Assembly: GCA_963513935.1 (NCBI GenBank)
Contig: OY740765.1
Coordinates: 149,817,830 to 149,881,829, forward strand
Length of the DNA stretch: 64,000 bases
Origin: Aphrophora alni
Taxonomy: Eukaryota; Arthropoda; Insecta; Hemiptera; Aphrophoridae
Direction of reading: 5' to 3'
Of the stretch, positions 21,461 through 33,981 are shown piece by piece. The position numbers and the translations under genes were made by a program. The notes under the pieces are model-generated. The model was not told the DNA's origin. It was given only the letters and a program-made list of their open reading frames with translations, and searched no databases. Within the stretch, counting starts at the first letter, position 1, and each line of letters starts with the position of its first letter.

Positions 21461-24400
21461 TTTATTTATTTTGACTTTTGGCGGATAGGTCATGGTTGGT
21501 GGTTTGTTTTGTTCAAAATTTATGCAACTATGTGCATAAACATCTGTAGATGAAGACCTGAAATTGCTTCATGATTTTTTTTTTTGTAATCTTTTATGTA
21601 TTTCATCCATAGTACAAGACTTGATTCGGTACTATTAAACACATGCACCTTAGTGTTGAGAGAATACAAATTAAAATTCCAATTTTGTCAGTTTTTCTGG
21701 GCTTTTGAACTCTAATGTTAATATCACGATCTGTTCCAACATTTTTGTCTATTATTGTGGAGAAACACATTACACTACAACTTGAATGTGTGTGCCATCA
21801 ATAAAAAAAGTTTGGGTATTAGGTATAGCTGAATTGTTTTATTTGTTTATTTTCAACCATATTTTGGGAGAGAGCTGGTAGATGTTGTCATCATAATCAA
21901 TTAATTTCTTTATTGTCATTAATCTTATTTTACAATCTAATGAACATAGTCAATATATAAAATTAAGAATAATTTGTTACAATTTGCTAAAACTATATTC
22001 TAAAAAAAATGCAATTAAATATACATGCTTAGTCTAAATAAACAATTGTTCTTTGTAACTATAAATATCAAGAAAACCAAAAGTAACAAAATTAAAATTT
22101 TGAATAATACTATCAGATAAGAACCCTTCTCTAATGTAATTAAATAATACACTAATTCATATATAAAACACTATGTTTACTACAACGGAAAAATCTCTGT
22201 TTGATATTTCCCTGGAAATTAGATATCACACGTTCCCCTTTATTATACGCAATATCTCAACTCCTATAAATTTTATTTACAGGAGTAGTTCCCGTGAGTA
22301 AGAAAAAATTTAAGTTTCCCACTGGAAGTGTAGGCTTCTCGATTTATCTAGCCTGGGAAACTATAAACCCTTCTACAGTTTAGTGAAGCCAAACTATAGA
22401 AACCCCCTTTGTTAATTCTTCCAGTATTAAATTTAACTTTATTCCCTTTGCTCAAGGAGAACACGAACAATTTTTAAATATTTTATTTTACCAATCTCAG
22501 GTGTGTGTTCTTGGGAAATACCTATATCAATACACTATCTCTTACCTGAAATTTTCCTGAGATCCTGGCTTGTGGAATAGGTTAATCTAAAAAAAAAAAG
22601 TTATACGCACTGCTCTTATGAAACAGAATAGAACTGAATTTATTTTCTGAATAGTTAACAATATCAAAAACTTGTATGACAAAATAAACAAAATCTTTTA
22701 AAATTAAAATTAACAAATCCTTTTTTATTTATATTTAATAACTTAAAACTAGAGCAGGAGTATTTGTAACATTTATTTTAATATTTAATTTCTTAAAAAA
22801 TTCTAAACCAAAATTTGATCCTTTTGGAACCTCTAATTGCTCAGTTGATTTCTGATTAGGGTTTTGTACAACTGTATTTCTTTACTATTATTTATCTTTT
22901 AAAACATATTAATTATTATATAAAAATTAAAAACCCACAATCAGGAAACTTATTTTAACATACAAGATGACATGAAACAAAAGATAGTCCCAGGAAAATT
23001 AATATTTAACTCTATTTTGATTTACTCTTTAATTCTCACTATCACTTTTTTGTATAATTTAATTGATTAAAAGAAACCAAACCTTGAAGGATGTGATGTT
23101 TCCTGGACTCTCGATGAAAGAAGCTACATTGTTCTGGTGGTGATGTTATAATCCAACAATGTTGTATTTATCTCACTGATATATTAACAACACTTTTGCT
23201 CTTCCTAATGAGCCACTTATTACAATTTATGTGATTTTTGAAAATTTTAACCTTTTTCACACTAGTTTATAAATTCACTTTTTTATTGTTTTGAATTAAT
23301 TATTCTTTTTTCTTATTTTTAAAAGTTACTATAATTTTTATAAGGATTTAAATTTTAAATTGAACAATTCTGAAAACGACTGGTGTAGAAAGTATTATTC
23401 AAAATTTTTTTACAGAATCCTGCGAGTGGTTAAGTGACCACTTTTATAGCCAAAAGTTTCCCATTCTGTGTACCTATCTTCTCTCTTTAGGGACTTTTTC
23501 CCTATTTACTTTATTCGCTGTCTAATTTCACTTTTTGTGTACAGGAATGAGTTTAGTTATTTAATTTTAATCTTATGTAATCTTGTTTTTCTCTAGTAAA
23601 CCTTTTTAAATTACTTTTTCTGATTATTTTTAATTGTACTGGACTTGGTCTTTAGTTGGTAGTCAATGCTCCGCCTCAAATATGTCACAGATCTGTGATG
23701 TTTTTGCTTCTGCAGCTTTTAACTTGCAAGTTGAAAAAAACTCTTTTGTTTTTCTTAAAACTGATCTAATTTGTTTCCCTTTAGAGCTATTTTTATTAGA
23801 CTTAGTTCATTTTGTCGCTGCTGATCTTAGCTATCCTTACGTTGTTGTGTGATTTCTCTAGCATTATTATTTCTTGCATAATCGCAGTTCGTAACTTTAC
23901 GTAATTTTCCAAAACGATTTACACACCTGTTGACCTTTCTTCTTAAAACTCGGTAGTTTTGTAGCCCTAGCTATGTAAGTGACGTAACCGATTGAGATTT
24001 TTCTGCAAGTCTCTCAATTACGTAATTACCGACACTTTATTCAGCCCTATCTGTTTTCATATCAAATTTTTGATTAATTTTCCTAACTCACAATATTTAC
24101 TAATTGATTTTAATTACTTTTGTAAAGTTTTAGCTTTTTTACATTACTAGTTTTCACACAAGGTGTGAAAAACTGTCAGTTGAACAATTTTATTAAAATT
24201 TTATTTTTAAAGTTATTTTTTATTAATATTTTTTATTAATTATGAAATTGTATACAATAATTTTTCAAATATCTTTCTCTCTTAATTTTTATGACTGACA
24301 ACTTTACACTTTTCAAACACCTTTTTAAATATTCAATTTTTCAAAATTTCTTTAATAACATGTTTTACTTAGATTTTTCTCTAGATTACAAAAATATAAC

Positions 24401-25195
24401 TTTTTTCAAAATCTAGTCGATTTTGAAAAATTCTCATTATTTATTTTTTTAATATCCTAGCATTTATCAATTACAGTAATGTGAAATACCAGTAACAGAT
24501 ATGAATTGAGCACATTTTGTACTACAATTACATATCATCCACCTTTGATATTTCATATTTTCAAAATTGCTAAACTTAGGAGTTTTCCGTCAAGGCGAGT
24601 CCGTGAAACGTGATTTTTGCACCTGCCATAGTCCAATTTCACCGACTTGTTTTAGACGGAAAAGATTGCTACAACTCTCCGTCAATTCTCTGCATTAGAC
24701 CCATATTTTGACATTTCCTTTTTTAACCAAAATATAGCTACATACAACGGATTTCCGCTGTAATACATATTTAAAACATTACTTACTAGTAACTAAACAT
24801 TTACAAACAATATTTATAAGACCATTAGATAAATAAATACACAATTAATGATATGTTGATGTTGCAGATTTATAATTAATTTACATTGTACACAGGATTC
24901 ACAATAAACCTAAAGGTCTCAAATGGTATTTAAAAAAATTTAATTGCAGGTTATTAAAGGATTGCGATACTAAAATATAGTAGTTATTCAGTGACTTGGT
25001 TAATCTATAATAGGGAACATCGATAAGTTGAATATATTTAGTGTTATAACTGTGCTGTTGAGGCCTATAACTTACATTTGTTAAGTTCATCTCAAGGTCT
25101 TCAAGCCTACTTGAATTCCACTATTCTCTTAGGAGAGTGGTTCAATTTCTGTAATGTTTGTGATACTATATAATTAAAGTGATTTGTATTAATTG
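21460..25195. other. AFMID intron 1, AT-rich, nothing recognised
   Basis: About 3.7 kb without a supported gene. Open frames at 23634-23852 and on the minus strand at 24899-25090 have no recognisable features. Several poly-T runs are present. A slightly GC-richer patch at 24580-24700 (TCCGTCAAGGCGAG, CTCCGTCAATTC) carries no frame or palindrome I can interpret. Confidence 0.45.
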
Positions 25196-25198
25196 CAG

Positions 25199-25303
25199 TC
25201 AGTGAAGCCGTCAGGGAACAAATACCTTTTGAAAAAGATGTCAGATATGGTTTGAGAAGTAACCAAAAGATGGATATTTACGGCAAAGACACCATTCCTA
25301 AAG
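25199..25303 (+). CDS. AFMID: AFMID exon 2
   Basis: Acceptor ttgcag ends at 25198; the donor GTAGTT starts at 25304; the exon enters and leaves in phase 1. It encodes VSEAVREQIPFEKDVRYG and then LRSNQKMDIYGKD. V-x-Y-G followed about eight residues later by (K/V)-x-(D/M)-IY is the conserved segment before the oxyanion-hole loop in arylformamidases (VPYG...VDIYFP in the human enzyme). Length and phase connect it to the exons at 15918 and 38493. Intron 2 is 25304-38492, 13.2 kb, the longest in the visible gene. Confidence 0.85.
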
Positions 25304-25352
25304 GTAGTTTAACAATATTGTTTAACATTTCATTTTATATAATATGATAGTA

Positions 25353-25625
25353 CGAGGGTTACTTTTTAAATAAGAACTTTTTTTTTTTGTGGATCACAGA
25401 AATATTTATTATTTAACAAAATTTTAATTGAAAATACACACTACAACATTTTTAATTTTTCTGTGTAAATCTCCTTGGACATCTAAGTATTTGTTGAGAC
25501 ACGGCAGGAGTTTGTTGAGCTCTTCATCATACAAGTCCATTAGACCTGCCCATTAAACCAATCCACCACTGATTTTTTCAATCTATCATTTGCAATTCGC
25601 TTTCATCTCAGCTTTCATTAAAAGT
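25353..25625 (-). pseudogene. mariner remnant, C-terminus and one terminal repeat
   Basis: A TA (25351-25352) followed by CGAGGGTTACTTTTTAA is a mariner-type tip. Read inward on the minus strand from about 25590, the sequence translates, with breaks, as VVDWFNGQ, DLYDEELNKLLPCLNKYLD and QGDYTEK, matching the mariner transposase C-terminus (W-F-x-x-Q, D-F-Y-x-x-G-I-x-x-L-V-x-R-(Y/W)-x-K-C, GDYxEK). The rest of the gene and the other tip are missing. Confidence 0.6.
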
Positions 25626-25639
25626 TAAGTTTCCAGTTA

Positions 25640-26540
25640 AAAAACTGGAGCTGAAAAAAAAATTGTTGTTTATGACAACAGAAAGAATTTCATAAATTAC
25701 AGATTATGAAACTAGAAAGACATCCTTATGTTTTCATAATTATGTTATCAACTTTGTTTGTCAAGTCGTCCATATTGACATTAGGCTATCCGAATAGTGA
25801 CTCAAACATGAACATCAATACGCTCTTTATTAAATAGCTTGCAAGATTGATCCATATTTATTAATTTTATCAATAGCTGGCAACAAAATTTTGTTGTTGT
25901 TGTTGTATAGGAATAGTCCATTTAGTAAACAATTCATAAATTTAAATAAAATAAATGAATATTAAAAAGTATAAAATTTAATATCTGAACAAATTCAAAT
26001 GGTATATTTTTCACAATCAAAAATCTAGATAATATAAAGAAACTGTTCGTTGAAAACTACTACATAAGGAAAAAATAACAATACTTGTTACACAATAAAT
26101 CAAACGTTAAGAAAATCAAAATATATAATATTATTTTTAAAAACATACGGTACTTTAAAATCCTATGAAAAATATTCACACATGCAAAAGAATGGTAAGT
26201 CCTCGAATATGTGCGGGGGAGCTATCTAACATTTAATAGATATACACACATACCTAACAGACAGACTGAGACGGTTTGGGATAGTACCCAAACTGCTCAA
26301 GTCTCAAAAATATCCCAAAAATGAAAAAATTGGAAGATTTTTTGAAGATACTTTTTTTACTGAGTTAAAATAACCAGTATCGACAAGTTGACCAAGCCTA
26401 TACAATTCTATTCAAGGGTGAGAGTGTTCAATGATGAGTCATCTGCAAGTTTCGAGGATAGTAAAAACAACAATTGATAAAGGGCATAAAGGGAACCACT
26501 TTTGGTAAGTTAAGTCAAAATCGGTCAAACCGATGATGAG
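25640..26540. other. AT-rich intron sequence, nothing recognised
   Basis: No supported feature apart from a short (TTG)n run at 25891-25908. Confidence 0.45.
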
Positions 26541-27910
26541 AAATAAAATAAGAAAGGGTTAATTTGGTTAAATCAAAAGTTACAGTTTTAAAAGTTAAAA
26601 AAGATAAATTTTATGTTACAGTTAGATTAATAAGAGGTAATATTGTAAAATTGAATCATGAGAAGCATGTATTTGTTAAAATAAGGAGGGGGGTTTCTAA
26701 CATCAAGAAAGCATACGTCAAAAGACGAAACTTGGAGGTTGCATAGCGTCTTAAATAAAAGGACTAAAAGGATAAACCAAGAGGATTCTTTCGTTTCAGG
26801 ACAAGGGCAACAAGGAACTGAAGAAAAATCGTTTAAATCTCGAAAGGATCAAAAGTTGGTCATCTCAAAATTACGAAAACATTCAAACTCGAATAACTTG
26901 AAAAGTCATGTTTTGATAAACACTATTCGAGTTTTATTGTAACCTACAAAGCAAGAGATTCATTTCTGAAGAAATGATGCCATCAGAATTTCCAAATTCA
27001 CAACCAAGAAAGAGTTATGGCAATTAAGAAGAAAATTGTTAAAAAACCTTGAGCGACAGGTACGAACATGAAACGAGGTGGATCGCCTGTACCCACTACG
27101 CAGTTAAGAGGGGGAAGTTCCGCCAACATCAGACAAGGCAGACCAAAATAGTAAACAAACCAAAAGGGGTAATTAAGAAATAGTTTGGACAAAATAGATC
27201 AACAAATACATGAAGAAAGCTTAGTACATCATCCTACTGTGAATAAAGGGCTGAATACTAATCAAAACAACAAGAAAAAACATTAAAAGCAAAAAAGGGA
27301 AAATTAGAAGGAAAGTGACAATTTTAGAAGAACCGAGGTTACTTTCGTTGAGATTGGAGAAAATTAAAGTATTTAGACTTCATCATCTGAGCTAGTAAGT
27401 CAATTTCTGGATTTTACAGCAGACCAAGTTGGATATAATTCTGCTACTCAACTACACTCAAGATATAAGGACTTAAAATTTTTTCGTCGAACAAATATTG
27501 GACTTGGAAGATATTTAGAAAAATATTTTCGACTTTATAAGAAGAAATGTTATAGCTTCGTGAAGAAATAGGACAGTCTTAGCGTTGAAGAACACAAGCT
27601 AATAAAGGGAATGAATGTTTGAAACCTTGCATTGAACTATTGCTGATTTGATTCAAGAAACTTCAAAAAAACAAAAAATTCATCACAACATACCACTTCG
27701 GACCGAGTTGGGAATTCCTACGCTAGAAGAACGAGGCATCGGGAGAAAATATTCAACTGACACTACTCCGACTTTCGGGATCGTCTACATGCCTTGACCA
27801 ACTTGAAATAATTGAGGAATGGGACTGACACAGCCTTACTACTAAACACCATTCAGGAGCCGAAGCCATCTTTAAACGTACCAAGGTACCATATTTTGAA
27901 TAAACAAATA
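26540..27910 (+). pseudogene. Possible degenerate LINE-type coding sequence
   Basis: Base composition here is richer in A and in coding-like patches than the surrounding intron, with overlapping short plus-strand frames (26564-26746, 26739-26942). At 27680-27790 shifted frames give IPLRTELGIPTLEERG and YSDFRDRLHALTNL, recalling the LRIPTIxEEI...Y-x-x-RL segment at the C-terminus of Jockey-like LINE proteins. No RT core motif was found. This could equally be an unrelated decayed gene; the call is weak. Confidence 0.3.
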
Positions 27911-28464
27911 TTCGCCAAATCGTTAAATAAAATTTAAAGACAGATCAAATAAATTGGGAAAGTTTTAAAATATTTTAAATTCATTTTTATTTTCTTAAAT
28001 ATCTGATACTCATGGTCAATTGAATAGGATGTTAAGTTAATATTAACTTAGAATTTTAGTTTTAATTTGTACTTGTTTATTAATAGAACATAAGAGTAAA
28101 CAACAATTGACAAAGCTTTAAATAAATTTCTACGTAATAAATCTTGTATTTTTTAATTGAAATAAATAAAATAAACTTGCTATTTGTGTTATATATGTTT
28201 TAATTTGTCTTTGATTGAATTATGTTTGTGTATGAATAACGTTTTTATTTCAACGTAGTTTTAAGTATATTTTGAAAGATTAATAATAGTTTTTTGTTAT
28301 TGTTCTGATTTCAATTATACTTGATTCATATTGTTTTGATATTAGTTTGATTGATAGTGTATACCATAAATATTATAATTTAAATTCAAATAACATCCAA
28401 TATTGTTTTCTATTTTGAACTTTAAAACCCTACTAGTGGTAAGTTGCTCGGCTTTAGCAATTAT

Positions 28465-28520
28465 GTGACAAGAAATCACGTATTTTGCAATTCAACATTT
28501 CGCCCATTTAGAATCGTCCT
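28465..28520 (-). repeat. Short interspersed repeat R, inverted partial copy
   Basis: The 45-bp block from ACGTATTTTGCAATTCAACA through CATTTAGAATCGTCC is the reverse complement of 49554-49600 with almost no differences. It places the same repeat in introns 2 and 4. Confidence 0.7.
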
Positions 28521-28529
28521 ATCTAAACA

Positions 28530-29165
28530 ATTCTATACTAAAGTTTGTGTCTAGTTGAAATTGGATATACCTATGATCTGAAAGTCAGGGTTCCTCTAGG
28601 CCATCCTTTGACCAGTGTTAGCATGGTCTCGGAACATAATGTAATATCGATAACTTCTTCTCTTAATCTATTCCTAAAAGTAGGCCTATTACCAACATTT
28701 AATTCATATAGATTATTAGACATAAGAAAGAAAAGTAAAGACTCACTTCTATGGTTGTTATTACTGCTTCCCTAGCCGCTTCATGGTGTGAATGACGTTA
28801 CTGCCAATAAGAAGCCGTTTGGCACCAACTCAATATGTCACGATCAGTTCCAGTTCCCTTGTGGATGGTAATGTCTTGGCGTCATAGGGGATATAGATGG
28901 AGCTCATTATTAGGACTTGTTTCTCACCCCTACACTGCAAGCTGACCTGGACTGTCATTATGTCTTTGGAACAAAACTCGACTAACGGCAAGTTATGTAT
29001 CCCCTTACCTAAAATTACATAAGTTCTTACATTAGGCAGGGAATTACATTAAATAAACTAACCTTTTGCATCTTCAAGCTAGGCTACCAGATCTCGGTGA
29101 ATCTATGACTTCTGGATGACGGCTATGTCGATACTATTCCTGATGAAGTACTGACAGCCTTACTG
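28530..29165. other. Moderate-GC sequence, unassigned
   Basis: A 76-codon plus-strand frame (28545-28775) and some GC-richer text (28780-29000) are present, but no motif or boundary was recognised. Confidence 0.3.
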
Positions 29166-29167
29166 TG

Positions 29168-30239
29168 TGTAACATTTCACTTTTTTTATCTCAAATTGTG
29201 TTAATGCTTGATTCAATGTACGAAGTGAGCGATATATGATATAAAGGACTTCGTATATTAAGATCCTGTGATGACGGACAGACAGTTTTCCAAAATTGGT
29301 TAATGTTATAGAACCATGTGTAAATGAGTTGTATGAATGAAATTTGTGAATAACTGAATAATAGATGTATAGTTTAAAGATATAATTGTACATTTTTTAT
29401 AATAAGTAAATATTTTAAGAAAGAATATGTCCTAAAGATGTGTTAAAAGCAGTGCAGTGTTAGTGCGCCGATAAGTGTAAGCATGAAACATCTCCAACCA
29501 ATAAATAATAATAAATAATAAATAAGTATTAATAAATAATTTGTAATAATAATAAGTAATTGTAAATACATGTTAAGATAAGGAAATCATTTGTGATAAA
29601 TAAATACAAAAGTGAACTTTTAAATAAAAAATGCTTTTATAGAAGAAAATGACATTATTTACATAATGTGTTTTAATTAAACAAAGAAACAGACTATTCT
29701 TTTGGCTACACACTTCTGGTCAGAGCGTCGAACGGAGCAAATGTGTTAGAATGTAAAATTTCTTTATTGAATGTCGAGTGAACCAGTAACTAAGTGAATC
29801 AGTCATAAAGGTATGGTGTTAGTGAAATTACAAAAAGTGATATGTTTTTGAATAAAGGTAATAAAAAATGAAAACGATCTGAGAAAAATGTAAGTAAAAA
29901 TGTAACAATTATTACAACCAAACTTTCCTTAAAAAGCACTATGTACAATTAGAAGATATTTATGACATGGGCAGATATTAGAATTATGATTTTGTATTTA
30001 GATTTAAGTTTGAATAATAATAAAAACGTCAATGCTTTTTATCTTTAATACAAATTTGTACTTTCAAAATTAACATGTCTAACTAAGATTTATTGAGAAC
30101 ATCTATTTAGCCAACATCATTTGGACTAACAGTGAAAAAGTACAGAGATGAAAGGTAAGAACTCACCATAATAAAATATACTAATTGTAACTTTGAAATT
30201 TTGGTAAAATAACTTTTATTTTTAACGCTTCAAGTTACA
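29168..30239 (+). mobile_element. 5' LTR of a Gypsy-like retrotransposon
   Basis: Begins TGTAACATTTCAC and ends AAGTTACA, so its tips form the inverted pair TGTAAC/GTTACA expected of an LTR. Its first 306 bp (29168-29473) are repeated in the same orientation at 36664-36962, also beginning TGTAACGTTTCAC, which is the expected position of a 3' LTR. Three bases after the end comes TGTCGCCCAACAGTC (30243), similar to the Lys-tRNA type primer-binding site, and then a gag-like frame. Length 1072 bp. Family assignment (Ty3/Gypsy) is inferred from the gag-like text only. Confidence 0.55.
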
Positions 30240-30242
30240 AAA

Positions 30243-30257
30243 TGTCGCCCAACAGTC
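30243..30257 (+). other. Primer-binding-site-like sequence
   Basis: TGTCGCCCAACAGTC, three bases after the LTR end, resembles TGGCGCCCAAC. The equivalent site at 18983 is TAGCGCCCGAACATAGGG. The tRNA used is inferred by resemblance only. Confidence 0.4.
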
Positions 30258-30479
30258 TTTCATCTCGAAACTATGCTTGTTGTCTGGCGATTTAGGATGA
30301 ATATGGTGTTCTCTAATATGAGATTGATAGTTTGGTATAATTGAAATTTAATATTTTTGACTAATAAAAGAGTAATGTTTTCTTTTGATATAATAATTAA
30401 AATTAACAGTTTTCCTTTTATTTTAAAATAAGTTTTGTCTAAATAATTTTAGAAAAATAATAATAAATAATATTTCAAA

Positions 30480-30904
30480 ATGGATATTATGAAAGGGATT
30501 ATAAGTGAGGAATCATCAAATATGAATGAATCAGGTTTAGGTGTTAGTATAGACGATGAAAATTCTTTAGAGTTAGGCCAAGTTAAAATGGAAAGTGGTA
30601 CTCATGAAGAGGTTAGGTCATTAAATGTTGAGGCATTTCCTATAAATTGTAATTTTATTACTGGCTGACATTTTTAAAACAAATTAATGTAGAGAATAAA
30701 CTGGAATTTAAAAAACAAAATGAAGGAATAAATACAAATTTGATAAACAAATTTAAAAAATTTAAATCAGAAATAAATAATAAATTTGGAAAAGAAAATT
30801 ATAATTTTTATGAAATAAAAAATAGTAGTCTATTGAAATCAAAATATTCAAGAAATGGAAAATAATATTAACAAAGAAATAAAACAAATTAAAGAATGTA
30901 TAGG
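30480..30904 (+). pseudogene. gag-like coding region, first part
   Basis: ATG at 30480 opens MDIMKGIISEESSNMNESG and an acidic run, with a stop at 30666-30668. Coding-like, Lys/Asn/Glu-rich sequence continues in other frames (NKFKKFKSEINNKFGKEN; KEIKQIKECI) to 30904, where the piggyBac copy begins. The N-terminal helical, charged layout and the position after LTR and primer-binding site fit gag of an LTR retrotransposon. It is frameshifted and split. Confidence 0.5.
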
Positions 30905-33211
30905 CACATTCCGTGCTCTTCAGGTTTTGTAAAAATTACCCTAAAACTGAAAACAATTATTACATAAAAAATACCTTTTGGATGATGATATGCAGAAATG
31001 AAGGTCATAAACGATCTCCCAGCAGTATTACGGGTGAATACCATGTTTTCAATCCATTAGTCACCGTTCCCCGCGCCACTCCCCACATAGTCCGCGTTGC
31101 ACTGGTACCTGTCACGCACTGTCATCAACGTTCGTATTAACAAAAAAAAATTCCTTTCATTTACTGATACATTTAGTACACTCGCCAATAAGTTTTCAAA
31201 AGTAAAAAAAAGTTTATATGCACTATTTACACTTTCTTGTCCGCCTTACTGGTGGTACCTGTCAAAGCATGCGCCTAGACAGCGGCCAGGCTTATCCAGA
31301 CAAGTATCACAATAGTAAGGGGTCGTCTTGTTGCGCTGGGTTCGGCAACAGATTCGACAGTTCTTTCTTTACACTCTGTTTGAGTCATTGCGTTCATCAT
31401 ATTTTTAAATCGTGTGAAGACTCAGGCGCAACCTTTTTTGAGCGGGCTTTCAACCGGTGTGTCCAGTGGGGACAACAGTCCCCGAATAACCTCAAGCCTG
31501 AAGTCATGTAATGTCATTTTCTGTTCAAATTTGTTATGAAGGTTGTGCGTCCATTTGTTATGAAGGATTTAATAGCATCATTTACATTATATGAATGAAA
31601 ATCTTTTTGTACCAGCGTAAAGATTTTCTTTTGCAAGGATAAGATAAGAGTTGATCAGCCCGATTAACACCACTCATGTAGGAATTGTATTGTATTATGG
31701 GTAGGGGCTTTTGCACAACAGTATTCTTTTTGGTGTGAAATCCTACCATATCATTTTCAAACTGTGTGCTAATATATGTGACAACACGTTTGTCTCTCCA
31801 CTTCCCTATCATGACATTTTCGCCGTACCTGGCAATAGTTTCTCCTTTTTTCAATTTGGCAGACTTTACATCATCCGGTACATGTTTTCTGTCAAGACGT
31901 ACGGTTCCTGTACAATAAGTATCTTTTGCCTGTACAAAAGTTTTGCAGCTAAACTGACACTATTGTAACAGTTGTCCATAAATACTGAATGGCCATTATT
32001 AAGTTTTTATTTGAGCAGGTGTAAAACTACCTTTTCTGTATGTCCTTTCCCACCTACTAATGGATCTGAAGAACCTGCATACACATGAAATTTTAAGTCC
32101 TGAGTGCTCTGTAAGAGTGTAAAGTTTGACATCGTATTTATGGCATTTCCCTTTTATATATTGGAAAAAGTGTAGTCGACCTCGCCAAAGAACCAAGGCT
32201 TCATCCAATGACAATTCTTTTTCAGGATAATAAATATGGTTCATTGTATTATTAAAGTAGTGCACAGCAAAATTGATTTTATCCATGCTTGAAGTTTCCT
32301 TGTTGTTAGTATTCCGGAAACATAAACATCGTAAAATGATTAAAAATCTGTCTCTTGACATTACATGATGGAATACAGGTAACTTAAATAAACTGTCAGT
32401 CTGCCAATAATCTTGAAGACGATTCAGTCTTATGGTTCCAGTGTGAAATAAGAAGCCAAAAAAATGTAACAACTGTTCAACCGTCAGGTCCCTCCACTTA
32501 TTAATTCTAGAATTTGGCGTTAATTCTTTCTTACCAAACACAACATGTGCGTAAGCGTTTGTAAATTTAACTATGTTTTCTAGAAAATCCACATCAAGTA
32601 ATAGCCTAAAATAATCGTAAGGCTTACATTGGCCTAGAAGAGGTACTAACAGTTTAGGCTGTCGGATAAAATTAATAGGCTTCAAACCGAAGATTGTAAT
32701 AGCCCATACAGGAGGTGTTGCTCCAAAATCTAAATCATCCTCAGAAACATATGAAGCTTCAGATTCATCAGAATCATCATCAACTAATTGCTGGATTGGA
32801 TCTACATTGCTGTCAACAGGGGGGCATGTCATCATCACCTCATCAAGATGTTCCAATATAGATACGGAAGAAGTTCCAGGAATGGCAGGATCCATTTTCA
32901 AAATAATAATTATTACACAACACTAATATGTATATGTACAAACACTTAACACTATATAATAACAGCAATAGTTAATTACACACGTGCGGTCTCCGGTGAC
33001 TGCCTCGCTACAGGCGCAAAACCGAAACCAACACTACCACAAACACGCTACAGAACGTAACAAAGGAGCTGCATAAACTCAACCTTTCACATGCAATGGC
33101 TGGGCCACACTAAAGTGGAAAAGAATAGTAGGTTTGCGTGGTCACCAGTGACCGCAGTGCTCTTAGCATCGTCGACTCGCGGTCACCGGTGAGCTTGTAG
33201 CACGCAATGTG
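30905..33211 (-). mobile_element. piggyBac element (copy 2), 2307 bp, nested in the LTR element
   Basis: The right tip, read inward, is CACATTGCGTGCTACAAG, with TTAA just outside (33212-33215). The left tip is CACATTCCGTGCTCTTCA at 30905, with TAGG outside instead of TTAA, so that duplication is lost or the left boundary is altered. Subterminal palindromic words GGTCACCAGTGACC and CGGTCACCGGTGAGC occur near the right end (33139-33194). The transposase reads on the minus strand. The element separates two parts of a gag-like sequence. Confidence 0.75.
31246..32895 (-). pseudogene. piggyBac transposase, broken
   Basis: From ATG 32895 (or 32901) on the minus strand an uninterrupted frame of about 300 codons runs to 31999: acidic N-terminus (DDDSDESEASYVSEDDLDFG), INKWRDLTVEQLL, LQDYWQTDSLF, YYPEKELSLDEALVLWRG with the first catalytic Asp. 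A frameshift near 32085 moves the second catalytic motif, GHSVFMDNCYNSVSLAAKLL (about 31945-32005), out of frame. The next open part (31854-31582) has GVNRADQLLSYP, where the third catalytic Asp of GVD is Asn. The C-terminal finger RICCRT, YYCDTCLDKPGRC and CFDRYHQ ends at TAA 31246-31248. Thus all domains remain, but frameshifts and the D-to-N change disable it. Confidence 0.85.
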
Positions 33212-33215
33212 TTAA

Positions 33216-33576
33216 TAGGCCTATGCTTATTTTAAATGAAAAATTTAATGATATAATTATTACAGATTTATATAATGAAATTAGAGGACCTCATCCAAAG
33301 ACATTTTTGGAATCTTTGTACGTTTTAGATGATTTAAAGTACAACAATTGGAAACTGTTATTAACATGTATTAAAACATTTTTTAAAGAAGAATCATTTA
33401 TTTGGTTCGAAGCTCATAAAGATGAAAGAGGGGGGGGGGGTGAACTCTTTACTTTAGCTTTTGTTAAGAATATTCCTTTATTAGGGCTGAGTTCTTTAGA
33501 TATCCTTAAAAACAGTGGATCAGTTTTTCTATTTCTTTATTCACTATACAGTAACTTTATAGAATGTAAAATTTAA
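33216..33576 (+). pseudogene. gag-like coding region, second part
   Basis: Plus-strand frame of 117 codons (33223-33576): MLILNEKFNDIIITDLYN, then RGPHPKTFLESLYVLDDL, WKLLLTCIKTFFKEESFIWF and EAHKDERG. The pattern PK-x-F-L-x-x-L, about 20 residues, then L-x-x-x-x-x-(A/S)-x-x-W-(F/W) matches the capsid-like domain of Gypsy-type gag proteins. A run of ten G (33430-33439) marks a likely frameshift. Together with 30480-30904 it forms one gag interrupted by piggyBac copy 2. No protease, RT or integrase was found downstream. Confidence 0.5.
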
Positions 33577-33980
33577 TTGTTTAATAATCTATGGCTCTAT
33601 TCTTATGTGAGCCTAATCAAATACAACTTCTAACATTAATACAACAAATTCAATACTGTGAGAATAAACTCTAATACAACATTAAATAAAATAATATAAT
33701 CATAATTTTAATCAAACACAAAAACTCAACATTAATTACATAAACTCAGAATGGTTCCAACTATTATTACTTGAAGTGATTTTACTTTAATAATTGATTA
33801 CCAGTACAAGATTCTCTATACAACAAACTTTGCTCACCCTAGTGAATATTCGAATCTGCCAATCTTCCTCTCTGAGCCTCAGTCGCCGACAATGGTTTGG
33901 CTGTCCTCTTGCACTACGTCCAGGCGCAACTGGTCACCTCTGATATCAAAAGACCCCTTTCTAATTCTTGTCAGTTGCTT
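33577..33980. other. Short unassigned segment of the LTR element or intron
   Basis: AT-rich up to 33830. From 33870 to 33975 the sequence is GC-richer; a minus-strand frame gives RKQLTRIRKGSFDIRGDQLR and LDVVQEDSQTIVGD then a stop. I do not recognise it. Confidence 0.3.
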
Positions 33981-33981
33981 A

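Noticed and set aside
23634..23852. 72-codon plus-strand frame in intron 1
   Set aside because: Hydrophobic, T-rich translation without splice or start context or motifs.
18133..30239. The LTR-like blocks at 18.1-19.0 and 29.2-30.2 kb as the two LTRs of one 12-kb element
   Set aside because: AFMID exon 2 (25199-25303) lies between them, each is followed by its own primer-binding-site-like sequence, and their bodies are poorly similar.
31097..31511. Plus-strand frames of 72 and 97 codons
   Set aside because: Antisense to the Cys-rich C-terminus of piggyBac copy 2.
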